NCBI GenBank assembly: GCA_029624765.1
Contig: JARSSO010000015.1
Coordinates: 62,001 to 126,000, forward strand
DNA from: Candidatus Contendibacter sp.
Lineage (GTDB): Bacteria > Pseudomonadota > Gammaproteobacteria > Competibacterales > Competibacteraceae
Reading direction: 5' to 3'
Length of the DNA stretch: 64,000 nucleotides
Under the pieces are notes generated by a model. That model was not told the origin of the DNA. It searched no databases and was given only the letters and a program-made list of their open reading frames with translations. A program made the translations under genes and the position numbers. Of this stretch, positions 34,701 to 42,939 are shown in pieces (within the stretch, counting starts at the first letter, position 1; each line of letters opens with the position of its first letter).

Positions 34701-36089
34701 ATGCTCCTCTCGTTCCTCGAAAGCCTGGACGCGCTGCTGGCCGCGTACCCCGAAGCGCGCCGTCTGCTGGTCGGTTACAGCGGCGGCATGGACTCCCATG
34801 TCCTGCTGCACGGCCTCGCGATCCACCGCGACCGCTGGCCGGAGCGAAGGCTGGCGGCGATTTACGTGGATCATGGGCTGCAAGCCGCCTCCATTTCCTG
34901 GGGTGAACACTGCGGCGGGATCTGCCGCGCGCTCGACGTCCCGTTTCGCGTGCTGCGGGTCGACGCCCGGCCCACCGCCGGCGAAAGTCCCGAAGCCGCC
35001 GCGCGTCGCGCCCGCTACGCCGCGCTCGCGGCGGAACTGGAGCCGGACGCCGCGCTGCTGACTGCCCACCACCGCGACGATCAGACCGAAACCCTGTTGC
35101 TGCAGCTGCTGCGCGGCGCGGGTCCGCACGGTCTGGCGGCGATGCCGACGGCGGCGCGGCTGGGCCGGGGCTGGCTGCTGCGGCCCTTGTTGGCCGTGGA
35201 TCGCGCTGACTTGCTGGCCTACGCCCAGGCGCATCGATTGCACTGGATTGAGGATGCCAGCAACGCCGACGCCGATTTCGACCGCAACTATCTCCGCCAC
35301 CGCATTTTGCCCTTGCTTCGGGAGCGCTGGCCGGCCACGAACCGCACCCTGGCCCGTTCCGCCCGGTGGTGCGCCGAAGCCGCCGCCTGGCTGGACGCCG
35401 AAGCCGCCGCCGACCTGGCCCGGATCGGCGCCGACCGTCCCGATGGCCTGCGTCTCCCGGTGTTGCGGGAACTGGGCGAAATCCGCCAGCGTAATCTGCT
35501 GCGCCACTGGCTCGGACAATTGGGTTTGCCGATTCCCGGCCACCGGCAACTGAACCATATTTTGTGCGATGGACTGACCGCCCGGCGCGACCGGCAACCC
35601 CGCATCCACTGGCCCGGCGGCGAAGTTCGGCGCTACCGGGATACACTGTACGCCATGCCGCCGTTAACACCGCGCGATGCATGCCGCCGCTTCGTCTGGC
35701 GCTCCGGCGTGAATGGCTATCCACCGCTGGAATTGCCCGGCATCGGCGAACTGGCATTGCGGGAAACCATCGGCGCCGGCTTGCGGGCCACGGTGCTGGC
35801 GGGTGGCGTGCTCATCGTTCGCTTCCGCCAGGGTGGCGAGCGCTTCCGGCCAGCCGGTCGTCGTCACCGGCAGGAGTTGAAAAAGTTGTGGCAGGAAGCC
35901 GGCGTTCCGCCGTGGGAACGGGATCGATTGCCGTTGCTGTACCGGACTGTCCAGGAGGAAGGGAAAGCTGGAGAGGAGTTGGTCGCGGTCGTGGGTCTGG
36001 GCGTAGCCGCCGAAGCCGAGACCGCTCTGGGGAAACCGGGCTGGGAACCGGTTTTCCGGCCACGCGGATCGGCCGACGGCGCGGTTTGA
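34701..36089 (+). CDS. tilS: tRNA(Ile)-lysidine synthetase
   Basis: 462 aa. It converts C34 of tRNA-Ile(CAU) to lysidine so that AUA is read as isoleucine. The ATP-pyrophosphatase P-loop SGGMDS is at residues 27-32, followed by IYVDHGLQ, AARRARYAALA and LLTAHHRDDQTETLLLQLLRG, all N-type PP-loop signatures. NADADFDRNYLRHRILPLL leads to the substrate-binding domain and a C-terminal TilS domain with RFRQGGERFRPAGRRHRQELKKLWQEAGVPP split over residues about 373-405. Complete, 36 bp after accA. Confidence 0.96.
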   Translation: MLLSFLESLDALLAAYPEARRLLVGYSGGMDSHVLLHGLAIHRDRWPERRLAAIYVDHGLQAASISWGEHCGGICRALDVPFRVLRVDARPTAGESPEAAARRARYAALAAELEPDAALLTAHHRDDQTETLLLQLLRGAGPHGLAAMPTAARLGRGWLLRPLLAVDRADLLAYAQAHRLHWIEDASNADADFDRNYLRHRILPLLRERWPATNRTLARSARWCAEAAAWLDAEAAADLARIGADRPDGLRLPVLRELGEIRQRNLLRHWLGQLGLPIPGHRQLNHILCDGLTARRDRQPRIHWPGGEVRRYRDTLYAMPPLTPRDACRRFVWRSGVNGYPPLELPGIGELALRETIGAGLRATVLAGGVLIVRFRQGGERFRPAGRRHRQELKKLWQEAGVPPWERDRLPLLYRTVQEEGKAGEELVAVVGLGVAAEAETALGKPGWEPVFRPRGSADGAV

Positions 36090-36158
36090 AAGACGGCCTT
36101 CCTCAGCCGGTTCCCGGCCTGTGGGACAGTCCCGCGTGGCGCTTGAACTCGCCGCCTT

Positions 36159-36947
36159 TTACCGGCATTCCCCCACCGATCCCGGCGGGCAGCGGCGACG
36201 ATTGGTCCAGATGGTGCTATCGAGCTTGGCGTCGGCAAAGCGCGCGCCGTCGATGCGCGCATCAGCCAGCGTGGCCTCGCCCAGGTCGGCGCCGGTGAAG
36301 TCCACGTTCAGCAGGTTCGCGCCGTCCAGCTTGGCTCCATGGAGATGGGCGCCGCTCAGCACCGCGTTCTCCAGCACGGCCCGACTGAGCGTCGCGCCGC
36401 TCAGGTTGACACCCGGCAGCCTGGCGTCGGTCAGGTCGGCCTGCGCCAGCGTGGCCTGGCTCAGGTTCGCGCCGCTCAGGTTCGCGCTGGTGAGGTCGGC
36501 CTGATACAGCCGTGCCCCGCTCAGATCGGCGTTGCTCAAATCGGCCTGGGCCAGCACTGCCCGATCCAGCCGCGCTCCGGCCATGCCCGCGCCGACGAAT
36601 CCGGCCTGGTCGAGCCGGGCCGAAACCAGCCGCGCCCCGGCCAGCGCCGCGCCGGCGAAATCGGCCCGGCTGAGGGTCGCGCCGCCCAAATCGGCGCCGC
36701 TCAGCCGCGCGGCGGTCAGTTTGGCGGCGGTCAGATTGGCCTGGGTCAGCACCGCCTCGCGCAAGTCCGCGCCGGCCAAATCCGCCCCCTGCTTGTCGCA
36801 GTGCAGCCAGTTGACCCGCCGGGCGGGCGGGTCGTCGCAGGCGGCCCAGCCGGCGGCGGGCCACTGGAGCGCCGCTAGCAGCAAAAAAACTCCCCTCGCC
36901 CGCTGGCGGGAGAGGGATCGGGGGTGAGGGAGGTCGCTAGGATTCAT
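36159..36947 (-). CDS. Exported pentapeptide-repeat protein
   Basis: 262 aa. An N-terminal signal-like segment (GVFLLLAALQWPAAGWA) precedes a CDDPPARRVNW...C Cys pair and about 38 tandem A(D/N)LxX pentapeptides from residue 54 to about 250, building a right-handed quadrilateral beta helix. The first 20 or so residues (PHPRSLSRQRARG) are encoded by a REP-like palindrome at 36893-36916, so the leader has been reshaped by a repeat or the true start differs. Function is unknown; some pentapeptide proteins mimic DNA, but an exported one would not act on gyrase. It lies 21 bp... downstream of lon's opposite side, on the lon strand. Confidence 0.8.
   Translation of the reverse strand: MNPSDLPHPRSLSRQRARGVFLLLAALQWPAAGWAACDDPPARRVNWLHCDKQGADLAGADLREAVLTQANLTAAKLTAARLSGADLGGATLSRADFAGAALAGARLVSARLDQAGFVGAGMAGARLDRAVLAQADLSNADLSGARLYQADLTSANLSGANLSQATLAQADLTDARLPGVNLSGATLSRAVLENAVLSGAHLHGAKLDGANLLNVDFTGADLGEATLADARIDGARFADAKLDSTIWTNRRRCPPGSVGECR
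36893..36916. repeat. REP-like palindrome overlapping the pentapeptide gene 5' end
   Basis: CCCTCGCCCGC, TG, GCGGGAGAGGG forms an 11-bp inverted repeat with one mismatch; on the plus strand it is followed by ATCGGGGGTGAGGGA. The core is the same as at 30581-30604, and the full element, including the tail, resembles the segment within gspE. It encodes the start of the pentapeptide-repeat protein on the minus strand. Confidence 0.6.
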
Positions 36948-36967
36948 AGATCCTCATTTCAATCCTC

Positions 36968-39394
36968 TCATGGCGCTCGCTCCGACGTGAACACCCGATC
37001 CACCACCTGCCGGAATCGCTCGACGAAATGCAGGGTCAACCCTTCCCGAATGTGGTCCGGCAACTCCTCGGCGTCGCCGCGACAGCCTTCCGGCAGGATG
37101 ATTTCGTAAATGCCGACCCGGCGGGCGGCGATGAGCTTCTCGCGAATTCCCCCCACCGGCAGCACTTGCCCGGTCAAGGTCAACTCGCCGGTCATCGCCA
37201 GCGGCCGGGCCGACTGCTGGCCGCGCGCCAGGGACAGCAGGGCGGTGGCCATGGTGATGCCGGCGCTGGGACCGTCCTTGGGCGTGGCGCCTTCCGGGAC
37301 GTGCAGGTGGACGAAGGCTTCATCGAAAAATTTGGGATCGGCCTGGTATTCTTCCAGATGGGCGCTGAGATAACTGTAGGCGATGTTGGCCGATTCCTGC
37401 ATCACCTCGCCCAGCCGGCCGGTCAGCTTGAAACCACGATTCTTGGTATGGACCAGGCTGGCCTCGACGTTGAGCGTCGCGCCGCCCATGGCGGTCCAGG
37501 CCAGGCCGGTCACCACGCCGACGCCGGTCATCGGCGTCTCGGTCTTGAACGGCGGCTTGCCCAGATAGCCGTCCAGGTCCGGAGGTTCCACCGCGATCGG
37601 TCCCTCGCGGCCCTCGACGATCCGCACCGCGCTCTTGCGCACGATCCGGCCCAGTTGCTTTTCCAGGTTGCGCACCCCCGCTTCCCGCGCGTAGCCTTCG
37701 ATGATCTGACGCAGCGCTTCCTCGCCAAGGGTGATTCGGTCGCGCGCCATCCCGCTGCGCTCCAGCAGCTTCGGCCACAGGTGATTGCGGGCGATTTGCA
37801 GCTTCTCGGCGGTGATGTAGCCGGACAGCCGGATGATCTCCATCCGGTCGAGCAGCGGCGCCGGAATGGTGTCGAGCTGGTTGGCGGTGCACATGAACAG
37901 CACCTTGGACAGGTCGAAACGCGCGTCCAGATAGTGATCCAGGAATTCGGTGTTCTGCTCGGGATCGAGCACTTCCAGCAACGCCGAGGCCGGATCGCCG
38001 TGATACGATGCGCCGATCTTGTCGATCTCGTCGAGCATGATTACCGGGTTGGCGGTTTTGGCGTCGCGGATGGCCTGGATGAACTTGCCGGGCAGGGCGC
38101 CGATGTAGGTGCGGCGGTGGCCCTTGATCTCGGCCTCGTCGCGCATTCCGCCCAGGCTCAGCCGGTAGAACTTGCGGTCCAGCGCGGCGGCCACCGAGCG
38201 GCCGATGGACGTTTTGCCGACGCCCGGCGGACCGACCAGCAGGATGATCGAGCCGCCGACCTGACCTTTCAATGCTCCCACCGCCAGGAATTCGATGATG
38301 CGATCCTTGACGTCGTCCAGCCCGTCGTGGTCGCGATCCAGGATTTCCCGCGCGTGCTTGAGGTTGAGATTATCGGTCGAATAAATGCCCCACGGCAGTT
38401 CGGTCATCGTGTCCAGATAGTTGCGGGTGACGGCGTATTCCGGCGAGCCGGTTTCCAGGATCGCCAGCTTGTCCAGTTCGTCGTTGATCCGCTTCAGCGC
38501 CGCCTCGGGTACCTGCCGGCTGGTCAGCCGCTCGCGAAAACGGTCGACGTCGGCGGTGCGGTCGTCCTTGGCGATGCCGAGTTCCTGCTGGATGGCCTTG
38601 AGCTGCTCGCGCAAGAAGAACTTGCGCTGATGCTCGCTCATCTTCTCCTCGACCTGCTTGCGAATGTGGGTTTGGAGCTTGGCGACTTCCAGTTCCTTCT
38701 TGATCAGGACGATGACTTTCTTCAGCCGTTCCAGGATCGGCGCGGTGGCCAGGATTTCCTGCAATTCCTCCTTGGTCGCCGTGGTCAGGCTGGCGGCGAA
38801 ATCGGCCAGCGGCGAAGGGTCGTGGGTGTTGAAGCGGTTGAGGAAAAACTTCAGCTCCTCGGAATACAGGGGATTGAGCGGGATCAGCTCCTTCAACGTG
38901 TTGATCACCGCCAGCGAATAGGCGCGCAGTTCCTCGACGTCGGCGTCGTCCGCCTCGCTCAGGTATTCGACCTGGACGTGATAGGGCGGTTCGTTGGACA
39001 GCCAGTTGACGATGCGGAACCGCTTCAAGCCCTGGGCGATGAATTGCAGGCGGCCTTCGTTGCGGGCCAACTGGTGCATTCGAGCGGCGGTGCCGACCTC
39101 GTAAAAATCGCCGGGACCGGCTTTTTCCGCGCTGTCGGGCTTGACCAGGATCAGGCCGATGACCCGCTGTTCACGACTGGCGGCGGCCTCGATGGTCGGT
39201 AGCCACGGCTCCTCGTTAAGCAGCAGCGGGAGCGCCTGGGCCGGGAAGAAGGGCCGTTCGGATAGGGGCAGCAGATACAGGGTCGTCGGCAGAATGTCGG
39301 CGGCGGCGACGATGGTGTTGTTGGCGGGCTCGTCGCGCTCGTCGTCCTCGCGCACGACTTCCACTTCAAGGGTTTCGGGTTCGTGATCGGTCAT
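36968..39394 (-). CDS. lon: ATP-dependent protease Lon
   Basis: 808 aa. N-terminal substrate-recognition domain ([21 protein letters not shown], about 35-230), coiled middle part ([17 protein letters not shown]), AAA+ module with Walker [15 protein letters not shown] near residue 385 and Walker [12 protein letters not shown], sensor-2 region, and the Ser-Lys protease domain with [14 protein letters not shown] (Ser near 708) and the catalytic Lys in [11 protein letters not shown]. Degrades damaged and regulatory proteins in the cytoplasm. Full length. The N-terminal 30 residues are acidic ([14 protein letters not shown]), an extension relative to E. coli. No heat-shock promoter was recognised. 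Confidence 0.97.
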   Translation of the reverse strand: MTDHEPETLEVEVVREDDERDEPANNTIVAAADILPTTLYLLPLSERPFFPAQALPLLLNEEPWLPTIEAAASREQRVIGLILVKPDSAEKAGPGDFYEVGTAARMHQLARNEGRLQFIAQGLKRFRIVNWLSNEPPYHVQVEYLSEADDADVEELRAYSLAVINTLKELIPLNPLYSEELKFFLNRFNTHDPSPLADFAASLTTATKEELQEILATAPILERLKKVIVLIKKELEVAKLQTHIRKQVEEKMSEHQRKFFLREQLKAIQQELGIAKDDRTADVDRFRERLTSRQVPEAALKRINDELDKLAILETGSPEYAVTRNYLDTMTELPWGIYSTDNLNLKHAREILDRDHDGLDDVKDRIIEFLAVGALKGQVGGSIILLVGPPGVGKTSIGRSVAAALDRKFYRLSLGGMRDEAEIKGHRRTYIGALPGKFIQAIRDAKTANPVIMLDEIDKIGASYHGDPASALLEVLDPEQNTEFLDHYLDARFDLSKVLFMCTANQLDTIPAPLLDRMEIIRLSGYITAEKLQIARNHLWPKLLERSGMARDRITLGEEALRQIIEGYAREAGVRNLEKQLGRIVRKSAVRIVEGREGPIAVEPPDLDGYLGKPPFKTETPMTGVGVVTGLAWTAMGGATLNVEASLVHTKNRGFKLTGRLGEVMQESANIAYSYLSAHLEEYQADPKFFDEAFVHLHVPEGATPKDGPSAGITMATALLSLARGQQSARPLAMTGELTLTGQVLPVGGIREKLIAARRVGIYEIILPEGCRGDAEELPDHIREGLTLHFVERFRQVVDRVFTSERAP

Positions 39395-39490
39395 GGGGGT
39401 TCCGCGACTTGAGGGGCTTGCGCTTTAAATGCGGGCGCGGGGGCAATTATCAAGGGCGAGGTCGCTAACCGGAATGGCTCCGCTTCCGTT

Positions 39491-40123
39491 TCACAATCCG
39501 CTCTTGCGCAACTCGATATGTCGGAACCAGCCGCCCGCCAACGCCGGCCGGTCGGACACGGCCTCCAATCCCGACACCTGGGCCAGCGTCTCCTCGAACA
39601 CGACGTCGGTGCGGGTGGCCAGCAGTCCCAGCAATGGGCTGACCAGCCGCCGCAGCGGCGCTTTCTGGCCCGGTCGCAGGAACTTGTCGAGGATCAATGC
39701 CCGGCCGCCGCGTCGCAGCACCCGCGCCGTCTCCGCCAGGATCCGTTCGGGATGGGGCGTGATCGCCAGGATCAGATGCAGCACCACGGTATCGAAGGTG
39801 GCGTCGCCATACGGCAGGCGGCGGGCGTCACCCGCCTCAAGCCGGATGTCCAGGCCCAGGTTGGACGCCTTGCGCCGGGCGCGCGCCAGCATCGCTGGAG
39901 TCAGGTCCAGGCCCGTGTAGCGCGGCCCTTGCGGCAGCAGCGGCAGATCCAGCCCGCTACCGATGCCGACCAGCAACACTTCGGCGGGCGGCTCCTCGTG
40001 CAGGCGCCGCAGGCTATCCCGCCGCGCCCTCTCGGTGAACGGAGCCACCAACGCATCGTAGACGGGCGCTAACAGGGTATAGCTGTAGCGCAGCGTAGCT
40101 CGACTTTCCCGCTCAGGCGGCAT
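39491..40123 (-). CDS. Class I SAM-dependent methyltransferase
   Basis: 210 aa from the ATG at 40121-40123 (MPPERESRATLRYSY). A longer frame to 40201 overlaps the next gene and is rejected. Rossmann-type methyltransferase: motif I VLLVGIGSGLDLPLL, motif II YTGLDLTPAMLARAR, motif III EAGDARRLPYGDATFDTVVLHLIL, then ETARVLRRGGRALILD. The YSYTLLAPVYDALVAPF start resembles the UbiE/phospholipid N-methyltransferase-like group, so a lipid or quinone substrate is possible. It lies between lon and the ATPase gene on the same strand, with separate starts. Confidence 0.82.
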   Translation of the reverse strand: MPPERESRATLRYSYTLLAPVYDALVAPFTERARRDSLRRLHEEPPAEVLLVGIGSGLDLPLLPQGPRYTGLDLTPAMLARARRKASNLGLDIRLEAGDARRLPYGDATFDTVVLHLILAITPHPERILAETARVLRRGGRALILDKFLRPGQKAPLRRLVSPLLGLLATRTDVVFEETLAQVSGLEAVSDRPALAGGWFRHIELRKSGL

Positions 40124-40194
40124 AGCAAGTACCTCTGTTAAAAGCGGTCTGAGAACGCCTCTTAGGCGTTCCAGCACGGAACTGAGGGGGGCGT

Positions 40195-41772
40195 TTAGCA
40201 CCCCCAGACGGTGATGCGCCGGCCCTGATAGGTTTCCGTGCGGCGGTAGATTTTTTCATCCCAGTGTCGGTCGCTGCGGTCGAAGATCACCAGATGGCCG
40301 GCCCCTTCCCCCACCCGGTCGAGGTATTGCCCGGTCTGCTCCAGCCCCTCGGTGAAGGTGCGCTCCAAAGTTTTACGCAGAATCTTCAGTTCGATCACGA
40401 TCTTCTGCACCCCGCCGGAATGGCGCCAGAGCACCAGGAGATCGGTGCGCCCCCGCCCCAGGCCGTATTCTCGTTCCACCCGCCCGCCGCCGTTGACCAA
40501 CCGTTGCAGGAAGGCTTGCAGCAGCAGTTGCGGGCCGGCTTCGGCGTAGTCGAACCGTTGCAGCCAGTGTTTCGAGTGCTCCCGGAAGAATTCCTGGAAC
40601 CCGGCCAGCAGCTTATCGTCGTTCAACCGGCCGTCGGGACGCAGATACCAAACCGGTTCCTGGCTGATGGTCAGGGTGGTGCTGTAGGTCAGTTGCCGGG
40701 GGATGATTTCCCGGTACATGGCGTTGGCGATGGCCAGTTGCCCGTCGATGCGGTCCACCAGGCCCAGATCGAGCACATAATCCACGTCTTCCGGTGGCAG
40801 CAGTTCGGGCGTGGTTTCGCCGGCCAGGATCGGCTCGATCACCCGCCGCACCCGCAGCTCGCTCAGCTTGTCGGCCAACTGGTCGAGATGGGTTTCCCGC
40901 CGCAGGATCAGCGCCTCCTTGGCCTCGTCCAGCCATTCGGCGGTGATCGGCTGGGCGCGGTCCCGCCCGCCCGGCGTCCGAAAGCAAGTCTCGTAGCCCA
41001 GGGCGTTGACCAGCCACGGCTGGCCCCGACTCAGCGTCCAGGCTCGTTCCAGCGCGTCCTTGGTGAACCGCTGGCCGGTCGCGGCGGTGTGCTCGGCGTA
41101 CAGCGCGGCCATGTCGTCCGCCGTGAAGTTGCCCAGCCGCAGCGATTCGGCCTTGACATTGAAGGCGCTACCGCCGGTGATGATCTCCTGGGTCGCTGCC
41201 GAATGAATCCGGTAGTCGCGTACATCGCGCACCCCGCACAGGATCACGGTCTGGGGAAAGGCCCGGGGGCGTTTGTCGTAGCCCCCCCGCAGTTGCCGCA
41301 GCACCGCGATCAGCGTATCGCCCACCAGGGCGTCCACCTCATCCAGCAGCACCACCAGCGGGCGGGAATCTTGCTGGCTCCACTCGGTCAGCAGGCCGTT
41401 CAGCGCTCCGAACGGCCCCACCTCGCGCAGTAAGGTCGGCCAGCGACCGGCCGGCCAGGGATCGTCCAGAATCAGCCGCGCCCGCTCGGCGAGTTCGTTC
41501 AACAGCGTCGGCATGGCGGCCGCCACGTCTTCCCGCGCCGCCTGACCGATCTCCCAGTTGGCGTAGACGCAGCGATAGCGCCCAGTGCCGTTCAGAAATT
41601 CCACCAGCGCCAGCAGGCAACTGGTCTTGCCGGTCTGGCGGGGGGCGTGGAGGATGAAATATTTCTGCTGCTCGATCAGTAGCAGGAGGGCATCCAGCTC
41701 CAGCCGGCGCAACGGGTCGAGGCAGTAGTGGAGCGCCGGATTGACCGGCCCGGCGGTGTTGAAAAAGCGCAT
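40195..41772 (-). CDS. AAA-family ATPase with C-terminal PD-(D/E)XK-like nuclease domain
   Basis: 525 aa from the ATG at 41770-41772 (MRFFNTAGPVNPA), with GGAG 10 nt upstream. Walker A FILHAPRQTGKTS lies near residues 42-54, Walker B PLVVLLDEVDAL near 135-147, and an STAND/archaeal-type ATPase winged helix follows. The last 120 residues contain GLGRGRTDLLVLW and KIVIELKILRKTLE, the D...E-K pattern of PD-(D/E)XK nucleases. Related proteins (often called AAA-like domain or DUF1703-type) are common as lone genes in environmental and gut bacteria, with unknown function. Its promoter side is A/T-rich, unlike the rest of the window, suggesting acquisition. Confidence 0.8.
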   Translation of the reverse strand: MRFFNTAGPVNPALHYCLDPLRRLELDALLLLIEQQKYFILHAPRQTGKTSCLLALVEFLNGTGRYRCVYANWEIGQAAREDVAAAMPTLLNELAERARLILDDPWPAGRWPTLLREVGPFGALNGLLTEWSQQDSRPLVVLLDEVDALVGDTLIAVLRQLRGGYDKRPRAFPQTVILCGVRDVRDYRIHSAATQEIITGGSAFNVKAESLRLGNFTADDMAALYAEHTAATGQRFTKDALERAWTLSRGQPWLVNALGYETCFRTPGGRDRAQPITAEWLDEAKEALILRRETHLDQLADKLSELRVRRVIEPILAGETTPELLPPEDVDYVLDLGLVDRIDGQLAIANAMYREIIPRQLTYSTTLTISQEPVWYLRPDGRLNDDKLLAGFQEFFREHSKHWLQRFDYAEAGPQLLLQAFLQRLVNGGGRVEREYGLGRGRTDLLVLWRHSGGVQKIVIELKILRKTLERTFTEGLEQTGQYLDRVGEGAGHLVIFDRSDRHWDEKIYRRTETYQGRRITVWGC

Positions 41773-41919
41773 TTTAGAATTCTCCAAGGAGCAGACATCA
41801 ATAGAACATATGAAAAATTCAAGTTACATTTTAGCGGTTTACGGTGTCTGAAATAGGCTTTCAAGCAACATAATTGTTCCAGTAATTCAGTTCGATTTGT
41901 CCAAGTGTCTCAACATTGC

Positions 41920-41948
41920 TTTACGTACCCCCCCCCCCCCGTTACACT
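41920..41948 (+). promoter_or_regulatory. Candidate promoter with C13 tract in the spacer (possible phase-variable promoter)
   Basis: TTTACG (41920-41925) and TACACT (41943-41948) each match 4 of 6 consensus positions and are 17 bp apart, the ideal distance. Thirteen consecutive C residues (41928-41940) fill the spacer. Slippage would change the -35/-10 distance and so the strength. The surrounding 41773-42034 gap is A/T-rich for this genome. The downstream gene is the DUF1566 surface protein at 42035. Confidence 0.45.
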
Positions 41949-42034
41949 ACAAATCAAACTGTAAGTCGTAGCGACTTCCCCGCCACCCCCAACCGACAGC
42001 CTCTCACCACTCGCCTCACTGACGGAGATTTTTT

Positions 42035-42790
42035 ATGACGCGCCTCTTCACCCTTCGCGCTGGCCTGTTGGCGGCGCTGTGGTTGCCCGGCTGGGCCACC
42101 GCCGCCGGCTTGAATGATACGGGCATTACGCAATGCGCCAATCTCACCCAGAACGGCCAAACCTGCCCGCAAGCGGGTTTTCCCAGTCAGGACGCCGAAA
42201 CGGGCCGCGATGCGCAGCCCGGCCTGCAGAAAGCCGGCGGCGGCTCGGCCGGATTCGACTTCACCAAATTGGACAGCAACGGCAATCCGCTGGACGCCAG
42301 CGCCCCCAGTTGGGACTGCGTGCGCGACAACGTGACCGGGTTGATCTGGGAGATCAAGACCGACGACAACGGCCTGCGCGATAAGGACTGGACCTATACC
42401 TGGTACAACCCCGACCCGAACACCAATGGGGGCAGTGCGGGTTTCACGGGCGGCGCCACTTGCGGCGGTTTCCTCGGTAACCAGTGCAACACCCAAGCTT
42501 ATGCAGCAGCAGTCAACGCCTTGAATCCCAAGCTCTGCGGCTTTGGCGACTGGCGCATGCCCACTCGCGAGGAACTGCGCAGCATCGTCGATTATTCGCG
42601 CTTCAACCCGGCCATCGACACCACCGCCACCGGCTATTTCCCCCGGACGGTTGCTTGGCGTTATTGGTCGGCGTCTCCGTATGCCCTCATCGCCATCGGC
42701 GCGTGGGTCGTGTATTTCGACATTGGCTACGACCGCGACTACGGCAAGAGCGGTGTCGTCGCCGTGCGGTTGGTGCGCGGCGGACAGTGA
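42035..42790 (+). CDS. Exported DUF1566 (Lcl-like) protein with a DGR-type variable C-terminus
   Basis: 251 aa. Signal peptide LFTLRAGLLAALWLPGWATA, then a Cys-containing segment (CANLTQNGQTCPQAGFP) and the DUF1566 core: WDCVRDNVTGLIWEIKT, WTYTWYNPD, CGFGDWRMPTREELRSIVDYSR and RYWSASPYA. DUF1566 domains are C-type-lectin-like and face the surface or surroundings. From residue 218 to 242 the codons at the presumed ligand-facing positions are all NNY, set between fixed residues A, W, V, F, G, D, K and the terminal AVRLVRGGQ. This is the layout of a diversity-generating retroelement target. No lipobox is seen. The binding partner is unknown. Confidence 0.85.
   Translation: MTRLFTLRAGLLAALWLPGWATAAGLNDTGITQCANLTQNGQTCPQAGFPSQDAETGRDAQPGLQKAGGGSAGFDFTKLDSNGNPLDASAPSWDCVRDNVTGLIWEIKTDDNGLRDKDWTYTWYNPDPNTNGGSAGFTGGATCGGFLGNQCNTQAYAAAVNALNPKLCGFGDWRMPTREELRSIVDYSRFNPAIDTTATGYFPRTVAWRYWSASPYALIAIGAWVVYFDIGYDRDYGKSGVVAVRLVRGGQ
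42686..42790 (+). other. Putative DGR variable region (42686-42760) and GC-rich initiation segment (42764-42790)
   Basis: Aligned to the idea of a template made mainly of AAY codons, the 18 presumed variable codons are CTC ATC GCC ATC GGC, GTC, TAT, GAC ATT, TAC, CGC GAC TAC GGC and AGC GGT GTC GTC; all end in C or T. Fixed codons between them include GCG, TGG, GTG and AAG. Leu and Val elsewhere in this genome are mostly CTG/GTG, so the bias is not just composition. The invariant end (GTGCGGTTGGTGCGC then GGCGGACAGTGA) would act as the homing initiation site. Template repeat and reverse transcriptase are not in the window. Confidence 0.6.
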
Positions 42791-42820
42791 ATTTGATCTT
42801 TGAGTTTAGGGAAATTCGCT

Positions 42821-42907
42821 GATGGCGGCTGGCAAAGGGACCGGTCTCAACCAAGATTACACCACCTTTCTCAAGTCGGCCCCTCCCGTCAGCCGGGGCG
42901 GGCCTTG
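42821..42907 (+). CDS. 28-codon small ORF before the kinase gene (remnant or peptide)
   Basis: ATG 42821 opens a 28-residue frame, MAAGKGTGLNQDYTTFLKSA followed by PPVSRGGP, ending at TGA 42905-42907, 32 bp before the next gene. LNQDYTTFL resembles the start of YhcG/DUF1016-type PD-(D/E)XK proteins, whose next residues would be an Arg-rich helix, so this may be a truncated remnant. Because the following genes look like peptide-tailoring enzymes, a small precursor peptide is an alternative. No clear ribosome-binding site is seen. Existence as an expressed gene is uncertain. Confidence 0.25.
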
Positions 42908-42939
42908 ATCCCTTTATCCACGCCTTAAAATTTCCTGCC

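Noticed and set aside
32859..35609. 916-codon open frame on the minus strand
   Set aside because: Lies opposite degP-type protease, accA and tilS, which have clear motifs; a GC-rich shadow with Gln/His/Arg-rich composition.
42791..42939. A DGR reverse transcriptase or template repeat next to the variable gene
   Set aside because: No A-rich copy of the C-terminal region and no RT motifs (e.g. YxDD) were seen in this window; the DGR itself must be elsewhere if present.
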